DNA of 64,000 nucleotides from Pyrobaculum islandicum DSM 4184 (GCF_000015205.1 NC_008701.1:124001-188000), one strand, 5' to 3'. Shown: positions 53,292 through 62,053, counted from the stretch's first letter. Made by a program: numbers and translations. Notes: generated by a model not told the origin, from the sequence alone.

Positions 53292-53861
53292 GTGGATGCC
53301 ACAAGAGCAATTCTGGAGGAGAGCCTGGCGGTGTCGAGGGAGATCCTCAGAAGGGAGCTGAGGAAGGCGTTGGGGCTTTACTATGCGGCGTGGGGCACCT
53401 ACCCAATGGCCGCAGTGGTCCTCTACTACGTCGTGGAGAATCTAGTCGCTGGAGCTCCCAAATCCGCAGTTGCGCTCTCCGCCGCCGTCCCCTACATTGT
53501 CCTCACGGGGAGGATCTTTGCGTCCTTTTTCAAGGCCATGAGACTCCCATCGAGACGCCGCAAGGGGGGGATCGCGTGGTCGATCATGATCCTAGCCTAC
53601 TTCGCCGTCCTGCTCTTCGCCATGGCGTTCATAAAAACGCTGGCCTTCGCAACCACAGCCGCATACGCCGCCAGCGTAACCCTCCTCACGTATCTCCTCT
53701 TCCGGAGCAACGCCACGGAGCCCAGGTGGTACGACCACCTAGCCCTCATATCCTTCTCGGTGCTTCTCCCACTCGGCGTATACGTCGTGGCGCTCTACTA
53801 CGTCATCGGAATTATTTGGGTCTACGCCGGCATTAAGTCCCTCCTCGACGCGATGGAATGA
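53292..53861 (+). CDS. Membrane protein of the wHTH-linked pair
   Basis: The 189-residue protein has about five hydrophobic helices. The GTG at 53292 lies close to the TATA box, so a GTG at 53331 is an alternative start. Its stop overlaps the wHTH start (ATGA). Half of a related gene is at 56518-56808. Such membrane/wHTH pairs often belong to ABC-export or stress modules. Function is unknown. Confidence 0.65.
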   Translation: MDATRAILEESLAVSREILRRELRKALGLYYAAWGTYPMAAVVLYYVVENLVAGAPKSAVALSAAVPYIVLTGRIFASFFKAMRLPSRRRKGGIAWSIMILAYFAVLLFAMAFIKTLAFATTAAYAASVTLLTYLLFRSNATEPRWYDHLALISFSVLLPLGVYVVALYYVIGIIWVYAGIKSLLDAME

Positions 53862-54181
53862 CCGAGTTCGACGAGCTGATGAGGCTCCTGGGGACAAGGG
53901 CGCTCTCCAGCGGCGTGAGGCTGGGAATACTGATCGCTCTGTACGTGGTAGACGGCTACATAACCTTCGCCGACTTCCAGAGGGCGCTTGACATCCCCAA
54001 GAGCACTCTCCACGAACACCTCCAGATCCTCGCCAGAGAGGGCTACATAGAGTACAAGAGGGCGATCACCGAGAGGGGAGTTAGAGCCGTAGCGAAGATC
54101 ACCGACAAGGGGAGGGGCATCGTAAGGCGCTACCTAGACCTACTAAGGCGCATATACCAGAAGCAGGGGGAGCCCCCATAG
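53858..54181 (+). CDS. Winged-helix transcription regulator
   Basis: The 107-residue protein resembles ArsR/PadR-like regulators: VRLGILIALYVVDGYITFAD, DIPKSTLHEHLQILAREGYI and a wing with ITERGVRAVAKITDKGRG. It is coupled to the membrane protein gene before it. Residues 19-95 are nearly identical to the product at 56860, so duplication was recent. The AGTTCA dyad at 53238 is its probable target. Confidence 0.82.
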   Translation: MTEFDELMRLLGTRALSSGVRLGILIALYVVDGYITFADFQRALDIPKSTLHEHLQILAREGYIEYKRAITERGVRAVAKITDKGRGIVRRYLDLLRRIYQKQGEPP

Positions 54182-54671
54182 CAGTATGTACCTCGCCACC
54201 GCGCCCAAGCCCCCCTCGCACACGTCCCCACAGCAAGATACCCCAGTCGGGGTTTTGGCCGGCGGCACACGGCCCGCCTCTAACCATGCCGAGGTGCCTC
54301 GTGAGGCGCCCCCACCACGTCGGTAAATGCGCACATCTACATCTAAACCGCCTGCGTCGAAAGCGCAGGGCTTTGCTCGCCGAGTACGCCCCACCGACCG
54401 CCCCCGGCGGCTCTCTACACGCTGGAGACGCCCTTGCTGAGGGCAGAGGGAGCCCCTTGAGATCTGACTTTCCGCCGTGTATCTCCGCAATCCGGCGCAA
54501 TACCCCTACACCACAATTCACTCGCCGCCACCGCCTACACTACTCTTCTAGGAGTTGGGGGCGAAGCCAGCCGTCTGGGGCCAGGAGCTTGACCTGGGCG
54601 CCTCGGGCAAGCTGCCCCCAAGGGCGCCTTTGGGCACAATGCCGTAGAGGGTAGGGAAAACAATTTATTTA
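54182..54671. other. GC-rich gene-free stretch
   Basis: Several frames are open on both strands because of high GC, but none shows a family motif or a promoter. No hairpin family matches. It might be decayed paREP-type sequence. Confidence 0.3.
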
Positions 54672-54692
54672 GTGAACCAACACCAAAGTGTG

Positions 54693-55454
54693 ATGTCCGT
54701 TGACCGCGACGCCTTGAAGAGAGTGGTGTTAGATCTGCTGAGGAGCGATGAGGAGTTTAGGCTAGCTGTCGCCGGCTTGATCGGGCTAGGCGCAGTCCTT
54801 GAAGAGCTTAGGAAGCTGAGGGAGGACTTCAATAGGTTTGCCAAAGAGCAAGCAACGAGGTGGGAAGAAAACGACAGAAGATGGGAGGAGAACAACAAAA
54901 GGTGGGAAGAAAACAACAAGCGGTGGGAAGAGACATATAGAAGGTTCGAGACGATCGAACTAGAACTAAAGAAACTAAGAGAAGACTTCAACAAGTTCGT
55001 AAAAATAGAAGAGAAAAGGTGGGAGGAGGCTGAAAATAAGTTTAGGTGGCTCATAAGCGCCCTTGACGACATCCGGAGGGCTTTGGGCGGCGGCTTTGAG
55101 TACTACACGGCGAGGGTCGTCAGCCTACTGCTTAGGGAGAGGGGGATTGAGTGCGACGTCAGAGTCAACGTGACGTTGCCTATCGACGGCTTTAAGGAGG
55201 TGGATCTGATATGCTACGACCCGTTGGTGGTCGGCGAGGTGACCATCGCGGTGAGGAACATCGAAGAGGCAGATAGGGAGATTGGAAAACTGCTCGAGGC
55301 AGAGAGGGCGGCAGAGAGGTTCACCGGCAGAAAGACCTACATGAGGGTCTTAGCAGTTGAGTTCGCGAGCCAAGACGTCGCTGAGTACCTACGCAAAAAG
55401 GCCCAGGAGATGGGCATACTGTTGCTCCTGGGTAGAGAGTACGAAAAGCTCTAA
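54693..55454 (+). CDS. Coiled-coil protein of the DUF3782 type
   Basis: I chose ATG 54693 since CAATTTATTT lies about 25-30 nt upstream; a GTG at 54672 is the alternative. Residues 35-110 are a charged coiled coil with tandem heptads (RWEENDR, RWEENNK, RWEENNK, RWEETYR) encoded by 21-bp repeats. The C-terminal 120 residues (EVDLICYDPLVVGEVTIAVR) look like a PD-(D/E)XK nuclease fold: D in EVDL, E in GEV. The family occurs in archaea with unclear role. Confidence 0.7.
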   Translation: MSVDRDALKRVVLDLLRSDEEFRLAVAGLIGLGAVLEELRKLREDFNRFAKEQATRWEENDRRWEENNKRWEENNKRWEETYRRFETIELELKKLREDFNKFVKIEEKRWEEAENKFRWLISALDDIRRALGGGFEYYTARVVSLLLRERGIECDVRVNVTLPIDGFKEVDLICYDPLVVGEVTIAVRNIEEADREIGKLLEAERAAERFTGRKTYMRVLAVEFASQDVAEYLRKKAQEMGILLLLGREYEKL

Positions 55455-55461
55455 GACATTA

Positions 55462-55824
55462 TCACACGAGGCTGGAGTTTTTTATCTGCATCCTCAATAA
55501 ACATAAACACATTCTCAGATTATATAATTTTTTAAACTCCACAACCTTCGCGCCTCTCGAGACGATCGAGACCCCTATAGTGAATTCTCTCACATCGAGA
55601 CAGAGGAAGAAGTAGGGAAGTAAGATCAACTTATAAGTGATTGAGACAATTACGTTATTGTAAGTGAGCGCCTCAACTACAGCTAGCAATAAGTAGTAGG
55701 CTGAGACGAGTGACAAGTTGCATAAGAGATCCGCCTTAACTCTAGGCAGGAGAATAAAACCAAGTAGCTCGACGATGCTTAATATTAGCGTGAGCGAGCC
55801 GAGCACAGAACTTATGCTGAACAT
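55462..55824 (-). CDS. Small membrane protein, hypothetical
   Basis: The 120-residue frame has three to four hydrophobic stretches (LGSLTLILSIVELLGFILLP, LSLVSAYYLLLAVVEALTY, LILLPYFFLCL). No family was recognised. It converges on the gene before it and its start region borders TnpB debris. Confidence 0.45.
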   Translation of the reverse strand: MFSISSVLGSLTLILSIVELLGFILLPRVKADLLCNLSLVSAYYLLLAVVEALTYNNVIVSITYKLILLPYFFLCLDVREFTIGVSIVSRGAKVVEFKKLYNLRMCLCLLRMQIKNSSLV

Positions 55825-55839
55825 GGCATTAGCAGCGCC

Positions 55840-56340
55840 TCAGTTGTCCGAGGCCGTCTAGGAGGTGTTTCCTCATGCCGTTTCCGTTACACTCTTTCAG
55901 TTCTCTGTGACTCTCGTCCTCCACCGTGTCTACGACTATGGCGGCTTGATGCTCTCTGGCCAGCTTTATGATTTCGCGGCGGCGTTTATAACGATGTCGC
56001 AGATACGAGGCCGACCTTTATGTAGTGGTCAAGGCGGTTCACGTCGACGACGGTGGCCTTGGGCTCCGTTGGCTTGACTTCTCTAGCGAACACCAGGGCG
56101 ATATATAGGCCGCCGTAGGTAGGATCCTCCTTATCGTCTCTCTTCTCTACGCCAAAAAACGCCAACTTCAATTTGGCTCCCTCCTATAGTCTCTCTCTTA
56201 TCCAAGAGATACCGCCCTTTTTCAACTCGACGGCAAAAGGCGGTATGCCCAACTTCCACACTCTGACAATTCCGCTCTTTAAAAAGCGGCCCTACTCACG
56301 TCTCTCTCATTTTCCACTCTCAATCGAGCGTTTAACGGAA
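55840..56340 (-). pseudogene. TnpB remnant (N-terminal and central part)
   Basis: In three frames the minus strand reads KSGIVRVWKLGIPPFAVELK and GISWIRERL, then MKLAFFGVEKRDDKEDPTYG and PKATVVDVNRLDHYIK (RuvC-I Asp), then REHQAAIVVDTVEDESHREL and HLLDGLGQL. Frameshifts and a stop divide it. The C-terminus and right end are absent. It is of the family seen at 41691 and 17451. Confidence 0.75.
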
Positions 56341-56517
56341 CCGCCCTGTAGAACACTGCGTCGCGCTAAAACACCTTAGCTTGCTTTACGAAGTACCTCC
56401 CCAACCCGACTTGGGGAACACCTCATCTCGAGGGCTGTGCCAATGACCGCCACTGCGATACCCACGGCATAGATCAACAAGTTCTGCACAGGCCATACAA
56501 GCTTCTCTCTCCCTACA
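56341..56517. other. Scar between TnpB debris and a duplicated gene
   Basis: No gene is seen; a minus-strand frame (QNLLIYAVGIAVAVIGTALE) is hydrophobic and may be a relic of a membrane gene. Confidence 0.3.
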
Positions 56518-56808
56518 CCACGCCGAGACACGAGACTATGGCTCTTGCCTCTTCTTTACTTCGTAGTCGTGATAGTGCTGATATCTCTCCTTAGGAATCT
56601 ATTGCTTATTTTGGCAGCTACCTACGCCGCCGGTGTGGCCTACTTCACCTACCAGTTCTTTAGAATTGCTGAGGCAAAGGCCAAGTGGTTCGACCACCTA
56701 GCTCTAATCTCCTTCTCCCCGGCCCTCCTCGCCGAGGTGCTTTTCTACGTCCTCTCGCTGATTTGGATATACGCCGGAGTCAAATCCCTCCTAGAGGTCG
56801 TCTCATGA
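56518..56808 (+). pseudogene. Truncated duplicate of the membrane protein at 53292
   Basis: The frame TRLWLLPLLYFVVVIVLISL to LISFSPALLAEVLFYVLSLI and YAGVKSLLEVVS parallels the C-terminal half of the protein at 53292 (FDHLALISFS and WYDHLALISFS, IYAGVKSLL and VYAGIKSLL). The N-terminal half is missing, apparently replaced by the scar upstream. Confidence 0.6.
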
Positions 56809-57120
56809 CAGACCTCGACAGACTAGGAGATCCTTAGAGATAGAGCTCTTTCAAACGGCGTGAGACTCGGTATCTTAATCGCTCTGTACGTGGTAGACGG
56901 CTACATAACCTTCGCCGACTTCCAGAGGGCGTTTGACATCCCCAAGAGCACTCTCCACGAACACCTCCAGATCCTAGCCGAGGAGGGCTACATAGAGTAC
57001 AAGAGGGCGATCACCGAGAGGGGAGTTAGAGCCGTAGCGAAGATCACCGACAAAGGAAAAGGCATCATAAGACAATACATAGTAAAATGTATATATCAGC
57101 CGCAGGAAGAGTTGTCATAG
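56805..57120 (+). pseudogene. Duplicate wHTH gene with 5' frameshift
   Basis: The ATG at 56805 overlaps the preceding stop as in the first copy, but the frame MTDLDRLGDP hits a stop. A one-base change brings back the frame LRDRALSNGVRLGILIALYV, which then matches the regulator at 53858 almost residue by residue. A GTG at 56860 could start an N-truncated 86-residue protein that still contains the wHTH. Confidence 0.65.
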
Positions 57121-57189
57121 TTCTGAACGACCAAAACTCATCATCTTTTAATTTAACTGGCTGGATATATTTGTGATGAGGTGACCCGT

Positions 57190-58251
57190 TTACGACAGAT
57201 GACGTGCTTTCCCCTGGCTGACCACCGGCACTCTGAGGGCTTGTTCCAGGAAGATCTTATCCCCCCGCTTCAGCCTTACCTTAACCACGACCCGCCGGCC
57301 GTCGAAGTGGGGGTCGGCCCCCCTGTAGCCCCGGTACTCTAGGAAGTCTCGCACGTCTTCCACGTCTACCTCTGGGACGCCGCCGCATGGGCCCCAGCTA
57401 CAGAGGGCGCATTTCTGGCCATGGGCGAGGATGTTGGAGGCGCAAGAGGCGGGAAGCACCTCGAAGCCCCACTTCCTCGCTGTCTCCACCAGTCTCTCCT
57501 TCGGGTACTTTATTGGGACCTGCCTCCCCTCCTCTAGCCTGCGTATATACGGCGTGATATCTACGCCGAAGGATCTAAGTCTGGCGGCAATAGCCGGTGT
57601 AGCCCGTAGCGTGCCGAACACCACACGCCTAATGCCTGCGTCCCATGCCAAGGCCAGAAGCCGCTCTAGGTCGCGGTCGGTCACCCCCGGCACTATCGGC
57701 CTCACGAAGAGAGTGGCCGAGCCGCCCCTTTTGACGAGCTCCCCGGCGCCTCTGATCCTCTCCACAGGCTTAGGCGCCTTCGGCTCCAGCCTCCCCTCCA
57801 CGTCTGTCACGCTGATTAAGACATCTGCCCTATACTTGGCGAGCTCCAGTGGAGGGGGGTACTTCGTCGCCACCTGGACGGGGTTGCCTAGATGTTCCAC
57901 GACGGCTGCGATGTAGCCCAGGGCCAGCTCCCTGGTCTCGGGGAGGAAGGGCTCTGTGACGGAGCCCACAGCCACTAGAGTGCCCCGCTCCCCCACGGCG
58001 ACATGGGGGTTTGCGGCTATGGCGTAGGCCATCTCCAGCGGCGTGAGGGGGTATGGCCTCACGGAGCCGGGGAAGCCCATGTCGTAGATGTAGCAGTAGG
58101 CGCAGGCCAAGGGACAGCCCACCCCCGTGTGGATGGTGATCCCGCAAGGCCTGGGCAGCCTTTTGGCATGGTGATCACGCTCTACCCTCTTTATATCTAC
58201 CATTGTCCTCAGCTTCTCGACAACCCCTAGCTTCCTACGCCACGCCTCCAT
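57190..58251 (-). CDS. Radical SAM protein of spore photoproduct lyase-like type
   Basis: The 353-residue protein carries C46, C50 and C53 in GCPLACAYCYIYDMG, plus VAVGSVTEPFLPETR and VATKYPPPLEL, which match the SPL-like radical SAM group. C-terminal cysteines (SCASNIL, CALCSWGPCGG) may bind an extra cluster. A DNA-repair role is possible but unproven. It starts with ATG and stands alone on the minus strand. Confidence 0.75.
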   Translation of the reverse strand: MEAWRRKLGVVEKLRTMVDIKRVERDHHAKRLPRPCGITIHTGVGCPLACAYCYIYDMGFPGSVRPYPLTPLEMAYAIAANPHVAVGERGTLVAVGSVTEPFLPETRELALGYIAAVVEHLGNPVQVATKYPPPLELAKYRADVLISVTDVEGRLEPKAPKPVERIRGAGELVKRGGSATLFVRPIVPGVTDRDLERLLALAWDAGIRRVVFGTLRATPAIAARLRSFGVDITPYIRRLEEGRQVPIKYPKERLVETARKWGFEVLPASCASNILAHGQKCALCSWGPCGGVPEVDVEDVRDFLEYRGYRGADPHFDGRRVVVKVRLKRGDKIFLEQALRVPVVSQGKARHLS

Positions 58252-58833
58252 AAAAAGACCCTACATAAGTCTTTAAGTAGTTTTGAAAGTAAATATGATG
58301 TCTGCGGAGGTTCTCGAGAGACCTCTCCCAAAGCACACCAACGAAGGCTATATCACATGCCGCGTTGATGAGACTTGAGCTAGAGAGACTCAATGCCGTC
58401 GCCAGAAGGAGTAGCTTGCGCCAAGGGCCGTGCCTAGGGTGCCGACAGAGAGTATGAAGAGACTTTTACAGATGCTTGAGGACGTAGGGCTGGTCTCTCT
58501 TTGCGATAGCTCTGGATCTCTACGACTATTAGTACCACGGGCCTGACCCTTGCGGCAAGTATTCAAAAATATCAAGAGAAAGAAGCGGCGAGAGACATGG
58601 CGATGTTATTCGCCGAGTTGGCTAAGCTGGTTTTAAAACAGCGTATCAAGGTCAGACGAACTTGAGGAGGCTCTATAAGAGGTTAGAAAGGCGTCGAATT
58701 TTTGATGAAAAGTCTCGCCATTTAGGGCGGGGTGTCATACTCCGGCTGAAAGAAAGGCTAAGATATAGACATAGCTACGCGCCGCTTGGCCTTGGATATC
58801 GGTGGGGTGTGGACGGAGAAAAGACGTGGGTTA
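58252..58833. other. Stretch without an intact gene
   Basis: A plus-strand frame ends QKYQEKEAARDMAMLFAELA and LVLKQRIKVRRT and may be the tail of a lost gene. CTCGCCATTTAGGGCGGGG at 58713-58731 is the solo hairpin motif. No start or promoter for a complete gene was found. Confidence 0.35.
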
Positions 58834-59430
58834 TTAATTACATGATGTGAAAAAGTGTATGGCGCCGTTGATAATATCTCCTATTCTTTTTGCATACGTC
58901 ACGACGTAGCTCCAGCTTCCGCCTACAATTATATAGGCTATATATCTTCCGCCTCCTGTAGGTGTGATAGCTATATAAATCCCCTCTCCTCCCTGTGGTT
59001 GGCCAGTCGTAAGTATATAGCCGTCTACCGCCATTTCCACATCGCCAATTTTTACAGTTTGTCTTCTACAATTTTCAGCTTTTAGCCCTATGGATGTGTG
59101 AAACTCCGCCCTGGGAGGCTCTGGAAAAGACAGCTCTATAAAAGCCCTGGAGATATCGGCAACGCCTCTCATAGTGAGTTGGTAATTATCGCCAGACGTG
59201 CCCACAGCCCACCTCGCCGTGTCTATATAAATTTTGACCTCCCCCTCTTCATATACTCTCCGGGCCGCATAGCCGCCGGGCAACGGCTCCACTTGGATAG
59301 AACCAGATCTATAATACGCCTTCCCCACCTCGTATCCAAGCCCCACAAGCTTGTTTAAAAAAGCCGGTATGTCTACCTCAGAGCCGTATATAGCCCAGAA
59401 GAGATACGACGAACTATATACAAGGCTCAT
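58834..59430 (-). CDS. Uncharacterised protein at the end of the hydrogenase operon
   Basis: The 198-residue protein shows alternating strands and aromatic residues (YSSSYLFWAIYGSEVDIPAF, YEVGKAYYRSGSIQVE, EGIYIAITPTGGGRYIAYII). No family or cofactor motif is recognised. Its ATG overlaps the stop of the Mrp/MinD ATPase (ATGA), so it is co-translated with hydrogenase maturation genes. A helper role in nickel insertion or hydrogenase assembly is an inference. Confidence 0.65.
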   Translation of the reverse strand: MSLVYSSSYLFWAIYGSEVDIPAFLNKLVGLGYEVGKAYYRSGSIQVEPLPGGYAARRVYEEGEVKIYIDTARWAVGTSGDNYQLTMRGVADISRAFIELSFPEPPRAEFHTSIGLKAENCRRQTVKIGDVEMAVDGYILTTGQPQGGEGIYIAITPTGGGRYIAYIIVGGSWSYVVTYAKRIGDIINGAIHFFTSCN

Positions 59431-60152
59431 AGCCTAACTTTCTGAAGCTCTCTATATATGGGCCCTCTATACTCATGTATTTTTCCAACATAATTTTCGA
59501 AGTCGGGGTCTATTGGTAGTTCCACTATGGTAGAGCCGAGGCGCTCTGCGAGTTGTCTAGCCTCCTCTCCCCGGCCAAATGGGTAGACCTTGACCCCGCC
59601 ACATTCGACATATGCCATATTTAAAACAAAGAGGGGGGGCTTGACCCCTCTTTCAGATAGATAATCTGCGAGGTGTCCGACGACTTTTATAGACATTTTT
59701 GAAGGCGTCGACACAAGGACAGGCTTAAACTTGGCGACTCTCTCTAGGGCTAGGAGAGCCTCCCCCATGCCCGGCGGCATATCTATAACGACTCTCTTCA
59801 CGCCGTCTAAGTCGGCAAAGGCGAGGAGAGCCTCTACAACCCCTCCCTCATTGGCGCCGGGGAGCACTACATATCTATCGCCTACTATGCCGCCGAGACT
59901 AAACAGTTTTACACCGCCTATTTCAAAAGGCTTAATACCCTCTTTCTCAACCTCGTGTAATCTACCCACAACGCCGAAGAGCCTTGGGATAGACATGCCA
60001 AATATGTCTAGGTCTATCAAGGCGGTGTCCTTATGGAGGAACGCTAGGAGTGTAGCTACTGTAGACTTCCCAACGCCCCCCTTCCCACTCATTACAGCTA
60101 CTACCTCTTTGTCACGTAGATTGTCCCTGGCCCTCTCCAAAAGAGGCCTCAT
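59427..60152 (-). CDS. Mrp/MinD-type ATPase, likely HypB_AT
   Basis: The deviant Walker A is SGKGGVGKST at residues 22-31, with LIDLDIFGMS and VVIDMPPGMG as further ParA/Mrp motifs. A single cysteine appears in YVECGGVKVYP, so it lacks the CxxC of typical Fe-S carriers. In Thermococcus a Mrp/MinD-type ATPase (HypB_AT) replaces HypB and works with HypA; the direct coupling to hypA here (overlap of 4 bases) supports the same role in nickel delivery to the hydrogenase. Confidence 0.78.
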   Translation of the reverse strand: MRPLLERARDNLRDKEVVAVMSGKGGVGKSTVATLLAFLHKDTALIDLDIFGMSIPRLFGVVGRLHEVEKEGIKPFEIGGVKLFSLGGIVGDRYVVLPGANEGGVVEALLAFADLDGVKRVVIDMPPGMGEALLALERVAKFKPVLVSTPSKMSIKVVGHLADYLSERGVKPPLFVLNMAYVECGGVKVYPFGRGEEARQLAERLGSTIVELPIDPDFENYVGKIHEYRGPIYRELQKVRL

Positions 60153-60559
60153 ACCGTCTCAATCTGTTCTACTTGTATTGAGAGGTCTGCCTCAATATCA
60201 TGCGAGCCGCATTTTGGGCATTTTACAAACGCGGGGAGCAACTCGGGCACGAGATGTAGGGGGTACTCCTCGCCATATTTCCCAACTAAAGCCTCTATCT
60301 GAGAGGCCACCTCCTCATGACCAAACATATAGCCACATGCCCTACATCTATATCTGGGAGTCCTAACTTTTACCTCCAGCTCTGCTTTTTCAAGTCTAGA
60401 CTCTTTCTTAAGCATGTCAAAAGCCTCTCTCAATATGGAGATGTCTAGTTGTGACACTATGGGCACAGAAAGAGAGATCTTTCTAACCTCTACATTGTGT
60501 TCTCTCGCCCATTTATCTACAGTTTGAATTACAGAAAGCGCAAGTGACCATTCGTGCAT
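60149..60559 (-). CDS. hypA: HypA, nickel metallochaperone
   Basis: The protein starts MHEWSLALSVI, with His2 as nickel ligand. The zinc site is C72/C75 and C114/C117; a 38-residue insert between the two pairs is typical of archaeal HypA. It hands nickel to the hydrogenase large subunit together with the ATPase encoded downstream. Length is 136 residues. Confidence 0.93.
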   Translation of the reverse strand: MHEWSLALSVIQTVDKWAREHNVEVRKISLSVPIVSQLDISILREAFDMLKKESRLEKAELEVKVRTPRYRCRACGYMFGHEEVASQIEALVGKYGEEYPLHLVPELLPAFVKCPKCGSHDIEADLSIQVEQIETV

Positions 60560-60588
60560 GGGAAAGAGACGTTTCCTATATTAAAGTA

Positions 60589-60987
60589 TTATAGAGCCTC
60601 CCTCGGGATATTTACCACTTTGAGATAGCGAATCCCCCTGCCGATTCTAGAGATTCTCGAGGTGAGCTCTCTGATTCTCTGCGCATCTCCAACGGCGTGT
60701 ATCACCTCTAGACAATTTCTCTCGTCTAGGTGAACGTGCGTCGCTACTCTAATAATATCGTTAAAGTCGTGCTGAACCTCAGTTAAGTGCTTCGCCACAT
60801 CTCCAACTTCATGGTCGTAGACAATAGCTATAAGCGAGGCGACAGGCGTTTTAGCCGCCTCCCCCACCTTCTCGGCTATGAGCGAAGCTATAAAACGGGA
60901 GCGGTTCACTTCGCCAATTTCAGTCATATATCTCTCCATCTCTTTATAAAGCTCGTCGTCTAAAACTATCGAAATTCTCCTAACCAT
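60589..60987 (-). CDS. nikR: NikR nickel-responsive regulator
   Basis: An N-terminal ribbon-helix-helix (RRISIVLDDELYKEMERYM) precedes an ACT-type metal domain. The nickel ligands H73, H84, H86 and C92 are in place, offset by three from E. coli NikR (H76, H87, H89, C95). It would regulate nickel uptake or this operon in response to Ni. Its start overlaps the stop of the preceding ORF. Confidence 0.92.
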   Translation of the reverse strand: MVRRISIVLDDELYKEMERYMTEIGEVNRSRFIASLIAEKVGEAAKTPVASLIAIVYDHEVGDVAKHLTEVQHDFNDIIRVATHVHLDERNCLEVIHAVGDAQRIRELTSRISRIGRGIRYLKVVNIPREAL

Positions 60988-61300
60988 ACTTCAACAACAC
61001 TTGGACGGCTTTCCCAATTTCCAAAGTGACATATTTACCAGTTTCTGCGTCATAGGCAAGTAAAACGCCGTCTGTCCCCCTCAAGACGAAATACCTAAGC
61101 TCTTGGTCGTGCCAAACGTTTGGAAGTAGAGAGCCAAACATAGATATTAATTCGCCAGCCGCCTTGGCGTAACATATCCCAGGCTTACTCCGTGAAATAC
61201 ATTCAACATACATCTTTCTAATCTCCCTAAGGCCCTCTGTAATAATGTCAATTTTTAAATCCCGAGGCGCAACGCCGTCGTCCATTTTAAACACAGTCAT
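60980..61300 (-). CDS. Small uncharacterised protein of the hydrogenase operon (106 aa)
   Basis: A soluble protein, MTVFKMDDGVAPRDLKIDII, with YVECISRSKPGICYAKAAGE carrying two cysteines, and FVLRGTDGVLLAYDAETGKY. No family is recognised. Its ATG overlaps the preceding stop by 4 bases and it overlaps nikR by 8. The conserved-looking position among hydrogenase genes suggests an accessory role. Confidence 0.7.
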   Translation of the reverse strand: MTVFKMDDGVAPRDLKIDIITEGLREIRKMYVECISRSKPGICYAKAAGELISMFGSLLPNVWHDQELRYFVLRGTDGVLLAYDAETGKYVTLEIGKAVQVLLKYG

Positions 61301-61551
61301 ACCCTCAACTGGCGTTTTACAGTCTCAAGCAATTTAGCCGGGTCGACATTTGAATCAAGTTTATGAGCCTCGCCGAAGGTAGTTAACTGTCTATATACCA
61401 CTTCGCCTATTGTGTCTCTAAGGGCGTCTTCCAAAGGCTTTGTAAATATAGAAAACAGTTCTTGGGCAGGCTTGAGGATTTCTTCTACAGGGCCTAAGAG
61501 ATCTTTCTTCAAGACGCCAAGAGCCTTGCCAATTTCTTTAAACTCGCTCAT
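61297..61551 (-). CDS. Small uncharacterised helical protein of the hydrogenase operon (84 aa)
   Basis: An all-helical protein, MSEFKEIGKALGVLKKDLLG, with EILKPAQELFSIFTKPLEDA. No motif is known. It overlaps the protease gene by 14 bases and the next ORF by 4, so it is transcribed with them. Confidence 0.65.
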   Translation of the reverse strand: MSEFKEIGKALGVLKKDLLGPVEEILKPAQELFSIFTKPLEDALRDTIGEVVYRQLTTFGEAHKLDSNVDPAKLLETVKRQLRV

Positions 61552-62053
61552 ACCTCAATGCTCTGCGGTAGCAGTTTTTAAACTCTTCTACCACATTCTC
61601 TCCAATTTTAAGTTCGACGCCAAATTGAGCAAGCAATTTTTTTAACTCCTCTACTGCAATAGGTACAGCCTTTATAACCTCTTGCGACGGCGGAGAAAAC
61701 GGCTCGAGTGTCTTAGGCCCCACCGCGATTATATAGGCCTTGGGATCTCGCCCCATCGCCCTGAGATAACCGACAAGTAAAGAAGGCGGCGTCCTGTGGG
61801 CATCTATAAGCCTAGTCTCTTGGAGAGTAAGAGAGCCCTCGACTCTCTCTATAGCTACAGCACCAGGGGGCAATCTAACGTCTATGTCTAGAAAAACTAA
61901 GATGTCGTAATCCGCTAAGGTTCCTAAAACGCCTATGCCGTGGGCATTTCCATCAAAAACAAAATCGTTGTAATGTGAGAGGACTTGAGCTAGACAACTA
62001 CCAAAACCGTCGTCTCCGTAGACTACGTTGCCCAGCCCGACGACTAGTAGCAT
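61538..62053 (-). CDS. NiFe hydrogenase maturation protease
   Basis: I chose ATG 62053 (MLLVVGLGNVVYGDDGFG), which shares a base with the hydrogenase stop (TAATG). The family motif GLGNxxxGDDGxG includes the Asp that senses nickel; a second metal ligand lies in LVFLDID and a His in LIDAHRTPP. It cleaves the C-terminal tail of the large subunit after nickel insertion. It has 171 residues. Confidence 0.92.
   Translation of the reverse strand: MLLVVGLGNVVYGDDGFGSCLAQVLSHYNDFVFDGNAHGIGVLGTLADYDILVFLDIDVRLPPGAVAIERVEGSLTLQETRLIDAHRTPPSLLVGYLRAMGRDPKAYIIAVGPKTLEPFSPPSQEVIKAVPIAVEELKKLLAQFGVELKIGENVVEEFKNCYRRALRYERV

Noticed and set aside
54286-54654. 122-codon plus-strand frame in the GC-rich gap
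   Set aside because: No motif, no TATA box and competing frames on both strands; long open frames are expected at this GC content.
57172-57229. Possible C/D box sRNA (GTGATGA ... CTGA) at the end of the radical SAM gene
   Set aside because: The C box and a CTGA are present, but the internal D' and C' boxes are poor and most of the span is coding sequence of the gene ending at 57190.
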